Source of the DNA: Bog-473 sp963726135
GTDB taxonomy: Bacteria > Actinomycetota > Acidimicrobiia > Acidimicrobiales > RAAP-2
DNA length: 64,000 bases
Direction of reading: 5' to 3'
NCBI GenBank assembly: GCA_963726135.1
Contig: CAVSBE010000003.1
Coordinates: 1-64,000, forward strand
The notes beneath the pieces were generated by a model. It was not told where the DNA came from, made no database searches, and saw only the letters and a list, made by a program, of their open reading frames with translations. The position numbers and the translations under genes were made by a program. Below, in pieces: positions 32,660 through 41,023 of this stretch; position 1 is the first letter of the stretch, and the number at the start of each line of letters is the position of its first letter.

Positions 32660-33685
32660 TCAGCTGCGCTGGGCCAGAAGCTCCTCGGCGATCTGCACCA
32701 TATTGAGCGCGGCGCCCTTTCGGAGGTTGTCGCCCGAGACGAAGAGGGCCAGTGCGTGGGGAGCACCCTGGGCCCGCCGGATGCGGCCGACATAGGAGAC
32801 GTCGCGGCCGGCCGCCATGAGCGGCGTCGGGATCTCCGCCAGCTCGACGCCGGGCGCGGTACGCAGCACGTCGGTGGCCTGCTCGGGGCTGATCGGCCGT
32901 TCGAATTCGCACACGATGGCGGCCGAGTGGCCCGTGAACACCGGCACCCGCACACAGGTCGTCGTCACCGCGAGATCCGGGATGCCGAGGATCTTGCGGG
33001 CCTCGTTGCAGTACTTCTGCTCCTCGTCGGTCTCCAGCGAGCCGTCGTCGACGATCTTGAATTGCATGGGGATCACGTTGTGGGCGATCGGCGCCGGGTA
33101 GACGCTGCGGGGCGGGTAGTCCACCGACGAGCCGTCGAAGGTGAGGTCCTGGGCCCGGTCCGCCGTCTTGGCGAGTTGCTCGGCCAGCTCCCGCACGGCG
33201 TCGACGCCGCCGCCCGACACCGCCTGGTACGTCGAGACCACGAGTCGCCGGAGACCCGCGGCGTCGTGCAGGGGCTTGAGGACCGGGATGGCCACCATGG
33301 TGGTGCAGTTCGGATTGGCCACGATGCCCTTGGGGACGGAGCGCAGCGCCTCGGCGTTGGCCTCGGGGACCACGAGCGGGACGTCGGGGTCCATGCGCCA
33401 GGCGGATGAGTTGTCGATGACGACGGCGCCGGCGGCGGCCAGCCGGGGCGCGAGCTGGCGTGACACCGAGGCGGGGGCGGAGCACAGCGCCAGGTCGATG
33501 CCGGCGAGGTCGGCGGTCTCCGCGTCCTCGACGACCACGTCGTGGGCACCCCACGGCAGGGTCGAGCCGGCCGACCGGGCCGAGGCGAGATAGCGCATCG
33601 AGTCCACCGGGAAGTTACGCTCGGCCAGGACGGCGCGCAGCACCACACCCACCTGCCCTGTCGCGCCGATGATGGCGATCCGCAT
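32660..33685 (-). CDS. asd: Aspartate-semialdehyde dehydrogenase
   Basis: 341 residues. It reduces aspartyl phosphate to the semialdehyde, the branch point for lysine/DAP, threonine and methionine. NADP-binding GATGQVG is at residues 7-13. The catalytic Cys127 is in ANPNCTTM and the acid/base His253 in FTGHSA. Cell-wall DAP depends on it. It follows recR by 65 bases on the same strand and may be read from the dnaX-recR transcript. Confidence 0.96.
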   Translation of the reverse strand: MRIAIIGATGQVGVVLRAVLAERNFPVDSMRYLASARSAGSTLPWGAHDVVVEDAETADLAGIDLALCSAPASVSRQLAPRLAAAGAVVIDNSSAWRMDPDVPLVVPEANAEALRSVPKGIVANPNCTTMVAIPVLKPLHDAAGLRRLVVSTYQAVSGGGVDAVRELAEQLAKTADRAQDLTFDGSSVDYPPRSVYPAPIAHNVIPMQFKIVDDGSLETDEEQKYCNEARKILGIPDLAVTTTCVRVPVFTGHSAAIVCEFERPISPEQATDVLRTAPGVELAEIPTPLMAAGRDVSYVGRIRRAQGAPHALALFVSGDNLRKGAALNMVQIAEELLAQRS

Positions 33686-33750
33686 CGAGCAATTGTACGG
33701 GACGGCCGACGGGCCCGGTGCCCGGTGCCCGGTGCTCAGACGACCGGTGC

Positions 33751-34350
33751 TCAGACCTCGAGCGGACGGCGCCCCTCGAGGGCACGGCCCAGGGTGAGCT
33801 CGTCGGCGTACTCGAGGTCACCGCCGACCGGCAGCCCGCTGGCCAGCCGGGAGACGACGACGCCGAGCGGCGCGAGCTCGCGGGCCACCAGCATGGCGGT
33901 GGCCTCCCCCTCGATCGTGGGGTTCGTGCAGACGATTGCCTCGCGGATTGCACCCTCGTTGACCCGGTCGAGGAGCTCGCCGAGGCGGAGTTGCTCGCGC
34001 CCGATGCCGTCGAGCGGGCTCAGCGCGCCCCCGAGCACGTGGTAGCGGCCCTTGAAGCCGGTGCGCTCCACGGCGACGATGTCGCGCGGGTCCTCGACGA
34101 CGCAGATGACTTCGGGCTCGCGACGGTCGTCCGAGCACACGTCGCACAGCCCCCCCGACTCGGCCACGTTGAAACAGATCTCGCACAACGTGGTGCGCTC
34201 CTTGACGGCGACGATGGCGTCGGCCAGCCGCCGGGCGTCCTCGCCGGGCACCTTCAAGACGTGGAAGGCGATGCGCTGGGCCGACTTGGGGCCGATGCCG
34301 GGGAGGCGGCCGAGCTCGTCGATGAGTGAGCGGAGGGAACCGGTGTACAT
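33751..34350 (-). CDS. recR: Recombination mediator RecR
   Basis: 199 residues, full length. Order of parts is an N-terminal helix-hairpin-helix (LIDELGRLPGIGPKSAQR), a four-Cys zinc finger (C56, C59, C69, C72), a Toprim domain (VICVVEDPRDIVAVE, NPTIEGEATAMLV) and the C-terminal Walker-B-like region (RLASGLPVGGDLEYAD). It loads RecA with RecFO at gaps. Its start is 3 bases from the dnaX stop. The ybaB/ebfC gene often found between dnaX and recR is absent. Confidence 0.97.
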   Translation of the reverse strand: MYTGSLRSLIDELGRLPGIGPKSAQRIAFHVLKVPGEDARRLADAIVAVKERTTLCEICFNVAESGGLCDVCSDDRREPEVICVVEDPRDIVAVERTGFKGRYHVLGGALSPLDGIGREQLRLGELLDRVNEGAIREAIVCTNPTIEGEATAMLVARELAPLGVVVSRLASGLPVGGDLEYADELTLGRALEGRRPLEV

Positions 34351-34353
34351 GCG

Positions 34354-36189
34354 CTAGCCGGCGACCTCACTCGCGCCGGGGAAGGCCTCGAGGAGGCGGG
34401 CCTCGGCAGCCGACGCGTGGTCGGTCGAATCGGAGGGCACCTCGCCGGCGAACTCGGCGGCATCGGCCTCCTCGACGTCGGCGTGGCCCGGATCACCGGC
34501 GCCCCGGGGTGCCACCGGGCCTCCCGTTGTGCTTCCCGGTGGGGCAGGGTCATCCACATCGAGCACCAGGGACACCGGTGAGCCGAAGTGTGTGGCGAGT
34601 GCCGCCTCCACCACGGGGAGCAACTCGGCGCAGCGTTCCCGGTGGGCGGCGTTGGGCAGCGCAAAGTGCGCACCGTCGGTGGCGACGCTGACGAAGCGCC
34701 CCGCGCTGTAGAGGGCCTTGGCCCGCGCCGGCAGGGAGCGCAGGATGCCGTCACCCCAGGCCTCGGTCAGGCTGTCACGGTCGACGGTCATGGTTGCAGT
34801 CGCGGCCGGCGTCTCGACGCTGGCGGCGCTCGGTGCAGGTGCGGGTTCGACGGTGGCCGGGGCCGTCGGAGGGGACGGCTCGTGCGACGACGCGGCGGCC
34901 GCCTTCTGGCTGCGGCGCACCGCGCCGATGGAGGGCCGCCGGCTCACCTCGCTGGCGGGGCGGGCGGCCGGTGTCTCCGGCGGGGGACCGGAGACGGGGG
35001 CAGCCGTGGGAGCGGGCGAACCCGCCACCGGTGGCGCGGCACGCGTCGGCTGGGTGCCGGGGCGAGGGAAGGCTGCCGCCCCGGACAGGGAGCGCTCGAG
35101 CACGCTCACCCGCTCCGACAGCGCCTCCATCCCAGAGTCGAGGTCGGGCCGCACCGCCCGCACGACGGCGATCTCGAGCACGACCTGCGCATCGGGAGCC
35201 TCTCGCATGTCGACGAGCGCATGGCCCAGGAGCTCCATGCTGCGCACCACCCGGGCCAACCCCATCGTCTCGGCCAGGCCGGCGAAGCGCTCGAGCGATG
35301 ATCCCGACGCTGCGCACAGCTCGGGCGCCAGCGGAGCCAGGAAGACCTGGCGCAGGTCGTCGATCAGCTCCGTCGCCAGCTGCTGGGGACCCCAGCCGCC
35401 GGCCAACAGGGCACTGAGGGCCACGAGCACGGCGTTGACGTCGCCGTCGGCCAGGGCATTGAGCACCTGGGCCAGCTCCGGCCGTGCCGCGTCGGAGGAG
35501 CCCGACGCCACGACCTGGTCCAGGGCCGAGAGCGCGTCACGGGCCGAGCCCCGACCGCGCCGGACTGCCGCTTCGAGCGCCACCTCGTCGAGATGGAGTC
35601 CGGCCTCCGCGTTGACGGACTCGAGCAGGGCGTGCAGCGTCTGAGCGCCGAGAAGCCGGAACTCGAGGTGCTGCGTGCGGCTGCGGATCGTCGGCGGCAC
35701 TTTCTGCGGGTCCGTCGTGGCGAGCACGAAGACGACGTGGCTCGGGGGCTCCTCGAGGGTCTTCAGCAACGCGTTGGCCGCCGCGGTCGAGAGCATGTGG
35801 ACCTCGTCGACGATGTAGACCTTCCAGCGCCCGGGGGTACCCAGCCCCGCGTGGGCCACCAGGTCGCGCATGGCGTCCACGCCGTTGTTCGATGCCGCAT
35901 CGAGCTCGTGCACGTTGAGCGAGCTGCCCTGGGTGATCTCGATGCACGACGTGCACGTACCGCAGGGCTCGCCATCGACGGGTGTCTCGCAGTTGAGCGC
36001 CTTGGCCAGAATGCGGGCTGAGGACGTCTTGCCCGTCCCGCGGGGACCGCTGAACAGGTAGGCGTGCGACACCCGGTCGTCGCGGACGGCACTGCGCAAC
36101 GCCCGCACCACGTGGTCCTGGCCCTTGATCTCGTCGAATCGCCCCGGCCGGAAACGGCGGTAGAGGGAGACAAAGGGGGTGTCGGCCAT
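34354..36189 (-). CDS. dnaX: DNA polymerase III gamma/tau subunit
   Basis: 611 residues, clamp-loader ATPase. Walker A GPRGTGKTS is at residues 48-56. Zinc-module cysteines are C67, C76, C79 and C82. Walker B VDEVH is near 127-131 and the sensor region is IRSRTQHLEF. After the three AAA+ domains comes a Pro/Ala-rich linker (about 390-480) and a tau-like C-terminal domain. The ATG at 36189 gives the standard start (MADTPFVSLYRRFRPGRFDE). No slippery A-run for gamma production is evident. First gene of dnaX-recR. Confidence 0.97.
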   Translation of the reverse strand: MADTPFVSLYRRFRPGRFDEIKGQDHVVRALRSAVRDDRVSHAYLFSGPRGTGKTSSARILAKALNCETPVDGEPCGTCTSCIEITQGSSLNVHELDAASNNGVDAMRDLVAHAGLGTPGRWKVYIVDEVHMLSTAAANALLKTLEEPPSHVVFVLATTDPQKVPPTIRSRTQHLEFRLLGAQTLHALLESVNAEAGLHLDEVALEAAVRRGRGSARDALSALDQVVASGSSDAARPELAQVLNALADGDVNAVLVALSALLAGGWGPQQLATELIDDLRQVFLAPLAPELCAASGSSLERFAGLAETMGLARVVRSMELLGHALVDMREAPDAQVVLEIAVVRAVRPDLDSGMEALSERVSVLERSLSGAAAFPRPGTQPTRAAPPVAGSPAPTAAPVSGPPPETPAARPASEVSRRPSIGAVRRSQKAAAASSHEPSPPTAPATVEPAPAPSAASVETPAATATMTVDRDSLTEAWGDGILRSLPARAKALYSAGRFVSVATDGAHFALPNAAHRERCAELLPVVEAALATHFGSPVSLVLDVDDPAPPGSTTGGPVAPRGAGDPGHADVEEADAAEFAGEVPSDSTDHASAAEARLLEAFPGASEVAG

Positions 36190-36358
36190 GCCGGCCGAGC
36201 CTACCCACGCGCTCTGACGTCGGGACCCGTTCCGGGTTGAGCGGAGGCGGACGGCCCGGTGATCGCCCGTGACCTGGTCCGAACGCTCTACTGGGCGGCC
36301 ACGAAGACCCCGTCCCGCTCGGCGCCGGCCCACGCCGGGAACAAGCTTCAGTGCGGGG

Positions 36359-36499
36359 TCAGTACGCCCCCATCCCGACGATCGGCGCGTTGAGCTTGAT
36401 GGACCCCCGCAGAGCCATTGAAGGGTGCGGCATACGAAAGATGCCGCCGTCCGCCGCGACGAGCCAGTAGCCACCACCGGTGGGGTTGGCCAGCCTCGC
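36359..36499 (-). pseudogene. Fragment of a GYWLVA..GGIF repeat protein
   Basis: 47 codons ending in TGA encode NPTGGGYWLVAADGGIF, then a degenerate stretch, then GSIKLNAPIVGMGAY. This is one unit of a beta-propeller-like repeat (GYWLVA-DGGIF-FG-GS-LN-PIVGM) that I associate with secreted proteins of Acidimicrobiia. No start codon and no second repeat are present, so it looks like a remnant. It begins just past the 3' end of the SRP RNA. The rest of the gap to dnaX (36190-36358) shows nothing recognisable beyond sequence that should hold the dnaX promoter. Confidence 0.55.
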
Positions 36500-36506
36500 T
36501 CGGGTT

Positions 36507-36638
36507 CCCGATGCTCGGTGCGGCGGCCAGGTTGGCTACGGCACCCGGCCATACCCGCTGAGAGCTGCTGCCTTCCGACCCTGACTCGATTCACGAGCGG
36601 CCGTTGCGCAGGACCCGGCCACCGCACCCAGCATCGCG
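36507..36638 (-). ncRNA. ffs: Signal recognition particle RNA (4.5S type)
   Basis: The SRP54-binding tip GGAAGGCAGCAG is at 36565-36576 (minus strand), followed by the matching AGCGGG side. The flanks form one long hairpin: the 5' segment CGATGCTGGGTGCGGTGGCC pairs with the 3' segment GGCCGCCGCACCGAGCATCG. About 130 bases, small bacterial type with no Alu domain. Its place just upstream of dnaX-recR is conserved across many bacteria. Ends are approximate. Confidence 0.88.
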
Positions 36639-36682
36639 TACGGCGAGGCGACCAGGTTAGCGGCTCACCCCGGGCGGTTTCC

Positions 36683-37096
36683 CTACACGACCAGGACGGC
36701 GCACTCCGCGGCGTCCATGACGCCCTTGGGCACGCCGGAGAGGTGGCGGTCGCCGTGGGCGCCGTTGGACCCCACCACGATCAGGTCGGCCTCTTCCTCT
36801 CGGGCCACCCGGGTGATGGCCTCCACAGGGTCGGACGCCACCGGGTGCATCTCGACTCTGACCGACTCCCGCGCCGCCTTCAGGCGGATCTCGGCAAGGA
36901 ACGGAGGAGCGGCATCCGACCCCGAGGCCAGATGGCCCGTCTCGACCGTCACTGGCGGTCGACGCCGACGCTTGTGGCGGTAGGCGGTCACGATGTGAAG
37001 CGTGCCCCCGGAGACCCGCGCCACCTCTATGGCCCGGCGCATGGCGCGCGCCGAGCCCTGCGAGTCGGTGGCGCCAACAACGACGTTCTCAAACAC
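36683..37096 (-). CDS. Universal stress protein (UspA family)
   Basis: 137 residues of alpha/beta UspA fold. Strand 1 is FENVVVGATDSQGSA. The ATP-binding type motif is IVVGSNGAHGDRHLSGVPKGV, close to the G-2x-G-9x-G-S pattern. GTG start at 37096 overlaps the end of the next usp gene by 8 bases, so the pair is coupled. Exact stress role unknown. Confidence 0.85.
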   Translation of the reverse strand: MFENVVVGATDSQGSARAMRRAIEVARVSGGTLHIVTAYRHKRRRRPPVTVETGHLASGSDAAPPFLAEIRLKAARESVRVEMHPVASDPVEAITRVAREEEADLIVVGSNGAHGDRHLSGVPKGVMDAAECAVLVV

Positions 37097-37577
37097 GGGC
37101 CAACGTGCCCGTTCCCGCCATGGCCGCCCTCGTGCCCGGAGCTGGGCCGAGAGGGATGGCGGTCAGCACCGGCCCGATGGTGGCCGGAGTCCGCCGCGCC
37201 GCCGGGGTCGGGGGGATCAACACGGGAAGGCTGGTGGCCTGGGTGAGTTGCTCACGGACCCCACGGGCGAGCCGACGGCGGTCGATGCCGACGACGACCA
37301 GGTCGGCCCCGAACGACTGGGCGGCCTCGGCGATGCCGTTGACGAGTTGTTGGTTGCGACCGTTCCTGGTGGCGCCGATCACGGTGAACTGGTTCGCCAA
37401 CTGGCGGCCCCGCCGACTCACGTCGGTGACGATCTCGCACCGGCGGCGCGCCGATTCGTCGGTGATCTGGATGAACCACACCTGGGCGTCGAACTGTCGC
37501 GCCCAGTCGCTGACGAACACGAACGCGGCGCGGGCAGCGTCAGAGCTGTCCATCGCCACGAGAATCCGCTTGAACAC
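37089..37577 (-). CDS. Universal stress protein-like, with Pro-rich tail
   Basis: 162 residues from the GTG at 37577, chosen for the GGGGGA upstream and the standard start FKRILVAMDSSDAARAA. A single Usp-like domain ends at LPVLIPP. The loop ADLVVVGIDRRRLARGV lacks the full Gly/Ser ATP motif, so it is probably of the non-ATP-binding kind. A 35-residue Pro/Thr/Ala tail follows. It is cotranscribed with the second usp gene. Confidence 0.8.
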   Translation of the reverse strand: MFKRILVAMDSSDAARAAFVFVSDWARQFDAQVWFIQITDESARRRCEIVTDVSRRGRQLANQFTVIGATRNGRNQQLVNGIAEAAQSFGADLVVVGIDRRRLARGVREQLTQATSLPVLIPPTPAARRTPATIGPVLTAIPLGPAPGTRAAMAGTGTLARV

Positions 37578-37770
37578 CTCAGTCCCCCCGCCTCGGTCGT
37601 TCTGCTTTCCCTTGTTTCCCTGGGTCTCGGCCTTCCAGGAACACGCCTTGATCCACACATGCTCAATTCAGGGCACTACAACGGGGTAAGGCAGCGGGCT
37701 CGTCGGGTCCGCCGGACGATCGGCCCGCCGGGACCTGTCGCTGCCGTTAGCCTGACCAGGCTGCAGTTCG

Positions 37771-37855
37771 GGAGGAGTGCGAGAGCGGCCGAATCGGCAC
37801 GACTGGAAATCGTGTGTTGGGCAACCAACCGTGGGTTCAAATCCCACCTCCTCCG
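37771..37855 (+). tRNA. tRNA-Ser (GGA anticodon)
   Basis: 85 bases with a long variable arm. Acceptor GGAGGAG pairs with CTCCTCC, the anticodon loop is CTGGAAA, T loop GGTTCAAATCC, discriminator G. No CCA encoded. Its first 26 bases match the other tRNA-Ser at 40826. Confidence 0.96.
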
Positions 37856-38027
37856 CTTCGGGAGAAGGACTCAATTCCTGCGCACTCCCGACCGATAGGT
37901 CCAACGTGGACCCACGCTCGGCCCGGAAGGCCGACGAGCCCTGCGCCGGGTTGCCTGCGCACGAAGATGACGCAGCCGCCTCGCGCCACGGGGTTTGCAT
38001 GACCGTGGTCCCCGACCCCACTGCATC

Positions 38028-40106
38028 ATGACAACCGACCTTTCCGACCTTTCCGACGAGCCCGAACTCGACGCGGCGGACGCGGATTTCCCTTGGGACG
38101 TATTCGTACCGGACGAGGAAGACGTCGAGCTCGACCTCACGGAGTCCGAGCTCGACGAGGAGCTCCACGCGGACGACTCCGATTTCGACTGGGAAGCGAT
38201 GCTCGACGTGGAGGATCCCGCCTTCGACGGGCATTCCAACGCCGAGGCCGCCCTCGAACGGATAGAGGAGACAGTGCGCCGCTCGTCGGCCGAAGAGTTG
38301 GCGGCGGAAGCGGCGGCGGCTGAAGCAGAGCGGTTGGCCGAAGAGGCGCGGCTGGCCGAAGAAGCGCGGCTCGCCGAAGAGGCGCGGCTGGCGGCCGAAA
38401 AGGCGCGGTTGGCCGAAAAGGCGCGGTTGGCCGAAGAGGCGGAGCGACGGGCGGAGGTCGAGCGACAGGCGGCTGAAGAGGCGCGGTTGGCCGAAGCGGC
38501 GCGGTTGGCTGAAGGAGCGGGCGCGGCTTGGCCGAAGAGGCGCGCGCTGAGCCGAAGCGGCGCGGTTGGCCGAAGAGGCGGAGCGACGGGCGAGGTGAGG
38601 CCTGAAGCGGCGCGGTTGGCCGAAGCGGCGCGGTTGGCCGAAGCGGCGCGGTTGGCCGAAGCGGCGCGGTTGGCCGAAGCGGCGCGGTTGGCCGAAGCGG
38701 CGCGGTTGGCCGAAGCGGCGCGGTTGGCCGAAGCGGCGCGGTTGGCCGAAGCGGCGCGGTTGGCCGAAGCGGCGCGGCTGGCCGAAGAGGCGCGGCGACG
38801 GGCGGAGGCCGAGCGACAGGCGGCTGAAGATGCGCGGTTGGCCGAAGAGGCGCGGCTGGCCGAAGAGGCCCGGTTGGCTGAAGAGGCGCGGCGACGGGCG
38901 GAGGCAGAGCGACAGGCGGCTGAAGATGCGCGGTTGGCCGAAGAGGCGCGGCTGGCCGAAGAGGCGCGGCTGGCCGAAGAGGCGCTGCGACGGGCGGAGG
39001 CGGAGCGACAGGCGGCTGAAGAGGCCCGGTTGGCCGAAGTGGCGCGGTTGGCCGAAGTGGCGCGGTTGGCCGAAGAGGCGGAGCGACGGGCGGAGGCCGA
39101 GCGACAGGCGGCTGAAGAGGCGCGGTTGGCCGAAGCGGCGCGGTTGGCTGAAGAGGCCCGGTTGGCCGAAGAGGCCCGGTTGGCCGAAGCGGCAGAGCGC
39201 CGGGCGACTGAAGAGGCCCGGTTGGCTGAAGAGGCAGAGCGCCGGGCGACTGTAGAGGCGCGGTTGGCCGAAGAGGCGGAGCGACGGGCGGAGGCGGAGC
39301 GACAGGCGGCTGAAGAGGCGCAGTTGGCCGAAGCGGCGCGGTTGGCCGACGAGGCGGTGCGGCAGGCGGATGCTCAAACGGCGGAACGTCAGGCGGCTAC
39401 GGACCGTCGCGCTGAGGCAACAGCGTTGGCGGCTGCAGAGCGTCGGGCCGAGGTCGAGCGATGGGCCGAAGCAGAGCGTCAGGCTGAGGAACGACGACGA
39501 GCCGCAAGAGACGGAGCGGAGGCGGCTGAGATATCGGCGGCCGGGCTGCAACAAAAACTGCCGCGTGTGCCAGTCCATGCTCGCACCAACGCAGATGAGG
39601 AGCGCAATCCGTCGCGTCGAGTCCTCACGGCTGCCGCCATCATGCTGTTCATTCTTCTCGTGCTGGTCGTTGCCTCGGCACTGGTGCCCCTTCACCGGCC
39701 TCCTTCGACGGGCCAGCCCACGGGAGCGCCGGTACCCGAAGTGTCCCGGCTCCAATCGGCGACCGATGCCGTCGACTCGGCTACCACCGCGGCCAGGGCC
39801 GCCTTGGTCTCCCTTCCGGGTTTCCCGACACCAGCCAACGTGTCGTCGGTCATCAACCCCTACATCAACTCGCTGCAGCTCTACGACACGTTTCTGTCCG
39901 ATACGACGGTGCCGGCCGCCGCCAAGCCGACGGCGCAGATCGCCCACGAAGAGGTGCAACAGGACGTTCGATTCCTCGCGTCGATCGACGGGCTGCCCGC
40001 CCTTCGCCTAGGTGCGTTCCTTCAACAGTTCGAGACCAATGCCACGCAACTGCAATCGACGCTGGGAACACTCGAGCAGGGGCTGCGCTCCACCAGCGCC
40101 GGCTGA
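38028..40106 (+). CDS. Repetitive helical membrane protein of unknown function
   Basis: About 692 residues, no family recognised. The ATG at 38028 was chosen over upstream in-frame codons because it starts a compact acidic segment (residues 1-80, rich in Asp/Glu, with FPWDVF and DFDWEAM). Residues about 85-525 are charged repeats of the type ARLAEE/AARLAEA and RRAEAERQAAEE, expected to form a very long single helix or coiled coil. One membrane segment follows (AAAIMLFILLVLVVASALVPL, about 39630-39690), then about 135 residues outside. The topology is therefore cytoplasmic N-terminus. Between 38511 and 38603 the repeat is scrambled (GAGAAWPKRRALSRSG), best explained by compensating indels in repetitive DNA. 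It could be a scaffold or spacer. Confidence 0.75.
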   Translation: MTTDLSDLSDEPELDAADADFPWDVFVPDEEDVELDLTESELDEELHADDSDFDWEAMLDVEDPAFDGHSNAEAALERIEETVRRSSAEELAAEAAAAEAERLAEEARLAEEARLAEEARLAAEKARLAEKARLAEEAERRAEVERQAAEEARLAEAARLAEGAGAAWPKRRALSRSGAVGRRGGATGEVRPEAARLAEAARLAEAARLAEAARLAEAARLAEAARLAEAARLAEAARLAEAARLAEAARLAEEARRRAEAERQAAEDARLAEEARLAEEARLAEEARRRAEAERQAAEDARLAEEARLAEEARLAEEALRRAEAERQAAEEARLAEVARLAEVARLAEEAERRAEAERQAAEEARLAEAARLAEEARLAEEARLAEAAERRATEEARLAEEAERRATVEARLAEEAERRAEAERQAAEEAQLAEAARLADEAVRQADAQTAERQAATDRRAEATALAAAERRAEVERWAEAERQAEERRRAARDGAEAAEISAAGLQQKLPRVPVHARTNADEERNPSRRVLTAAAIMLFILLVLVVASALVPLHRPPSTGQPTGAPVPEVSRLQSATDAVDSATTAARAALVSLPGFPTPANVSSVINPYINSLQLYDTFLSDTTVPAAAKPTAQIAHEEVQQDVRFLASIDGLPALRLGAFLQQFETNATQLQSTLGTLEQGLRSTSAG
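38604..38783 (+). repeat. 18-bp tandem repeat array inside the helical protein
   Basis: The unit GAAGCGGCGCGGTTGGCC (Glu-Ala-Ala-Arg-Leu-Ala) occurs nine times in a row without a single difference (38604-38765). A tenth copy has one T to C change. Each unit is a multiple of three, so copy-number change would keep the frame. Related but less regular copies fill 38330-39360, including a higher-order unit of about 100 bp. Perfect identity suggests recent expansion. Assembly copy number may be wrong. Confidence 0.95.
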
Positions 40107-40165
40107 TACGGGGCTCGGGTCGTCCACGACTATCCCGGCTCCCTGGTACCTCGCATACTGGGACC

Positions 40166-40744
40166 ATGTCCGGCGACCGGCCGATGCACCTGAGCGACGA
40201 CGACGCCATGGAGATCGCGCTCGCCGAGGCGCGAATCGCCGCCCGGGCTAGCGAGGTGCCTGTGGGGGCCGTCGCCCTCGTTGGCGGGAAGATCGTCGCA
40301 GCCCGCCACAATGAGCGCGAGGGCACGGGAGATCCCACCGCCCATGCGGAGATATTGGTCCTGCGTGATGCCGCCAAGGTCGTCGGGAGCTGGCACCTCT
40401 CCGAGGTGACGATCGTGGTGACGCTCGAACCCTGCCCCATGTGCGCTGGCGCCCTGGTGGCCGCCCGCGTCGGCCGCGTCGTCTACGGGGTGACCGACCC
40501 GAGAGCAGGCGCGTGCGGCACGCTGTACAACCTGTGCGCCGACCCACGGCTCAACCACGAGCTACCGGTCAGCAGCGGCGTCCGCGCCGATGAGTGCGGC
40601 GCCTTGCTCCGCTCCTTCTTTGCCGAAAGGCGGACGGGCCCACATACCCGAGGAAACGCCCGCGGAGCAACGCCCGTAGAGGAAGTGGCCGAAAACCCTC
40701 ATCCGGCCCGCGCGACGGGGCGGCGACGGCCGGTAAGCTACTGA
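40166..40744 (+). CDS. tadA: tRNA-specific adenosine deaminase
   Basis: 192 residues, zinc-dependent deaminase that converts A34 to inosine in tRNA-Arg(ACG). The active site has His60 and Glu62 in HAE and zinc ligands Cys90 and Cys93 in PCPMC. The C-terminal part RSFFAERR matches the family, followed by a 35-residue non-conserved tail. It lies 60 bases after the repeat protein and just before tRNA-Ser(CGA), in a neighbourhood (ffs, dnaX, recR, tRNA-Ser) often conserved in bacteria. Confidence 0.94.
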   Translation: MSGDRPMHLSDDDAMEIALAEARIAARASEVPVGAVALVGGKIVAARHNEREGTGDPTAHAEILVLRDAAKVVGSWHLSEVTIVVTLEPCPMCAGALVAARVGRVVYGVTDPRAGACGTLYNLCADPRLNHELPVSSGVRADECGALLRSFFAERRTGPHTRGNARGATPVEEVAENPHPARATGRRRPVSY

Positions 40745-40825
40745 CCTCGTTCTTTGCGCTGATCGAATCGGTGCGGATCCCTCCGCGAGCCTCCGGACCA
40801 GGTCAGAGCGAGTAGCATCTCGCCC

Positions 40826-40911
40826 GGAGGAGTGCGAGAGCGGCCGAATCGGACGGTCTCGAAAACCGTTGTGCCTCATGGGTACCGTGGGTTCAAATCC
40901 CACCTCCTCCG
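40826..40911 (+). tRNA. tRNA-Ser (CGA anticodon)
   Basis: 86 bases with a long variable arm, anticodon loop CTCGAAA, acceptor GGAGGAG with CTCCTCC and discriminator G. The 5' and 3' parts are almost identical to the tRNA-Ser(GGA) at 37771. No CCA encoded. Confidence 0.96.
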
Positions 40912-41023
40912 CTCGGGGCCGACGAGGGCCCGCCGCATTGGCGAGTGCGGCAAGAACAGCGGCAGGGCAGGCGCCATGCCGGCAGCACCTGGTCGCTCCG
41001 CGGCGGCCGGAAAGGAGTGAACC

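Noticed and set aside
34354..36627. DnaX with 146 extra N-terminal residues
   Set aside because: The extension reads through the SRP RNA and a repeat fragment. The ATG at 36189 gives the standard N-terminus.
37668..39959. Minus-strand open frame of over 700 codons opposite the repeat protein
   Set aside because: It runs antisense through the repeats (RFGQPR units) and across tRNA-Ser. The plus frame has the RBS-side start, membrane span and sensible composition.
38028..40106. CRISPR-like array
   Set aside because: The 18-bp repeats are directly adjacent with no spacers and encode protein.
37771..40911. Genomic island inserted at tRNA-Ser
   Set aside because: No integrase, no att repeat beyond the tRNA identity itself, and tadA is a core gene.
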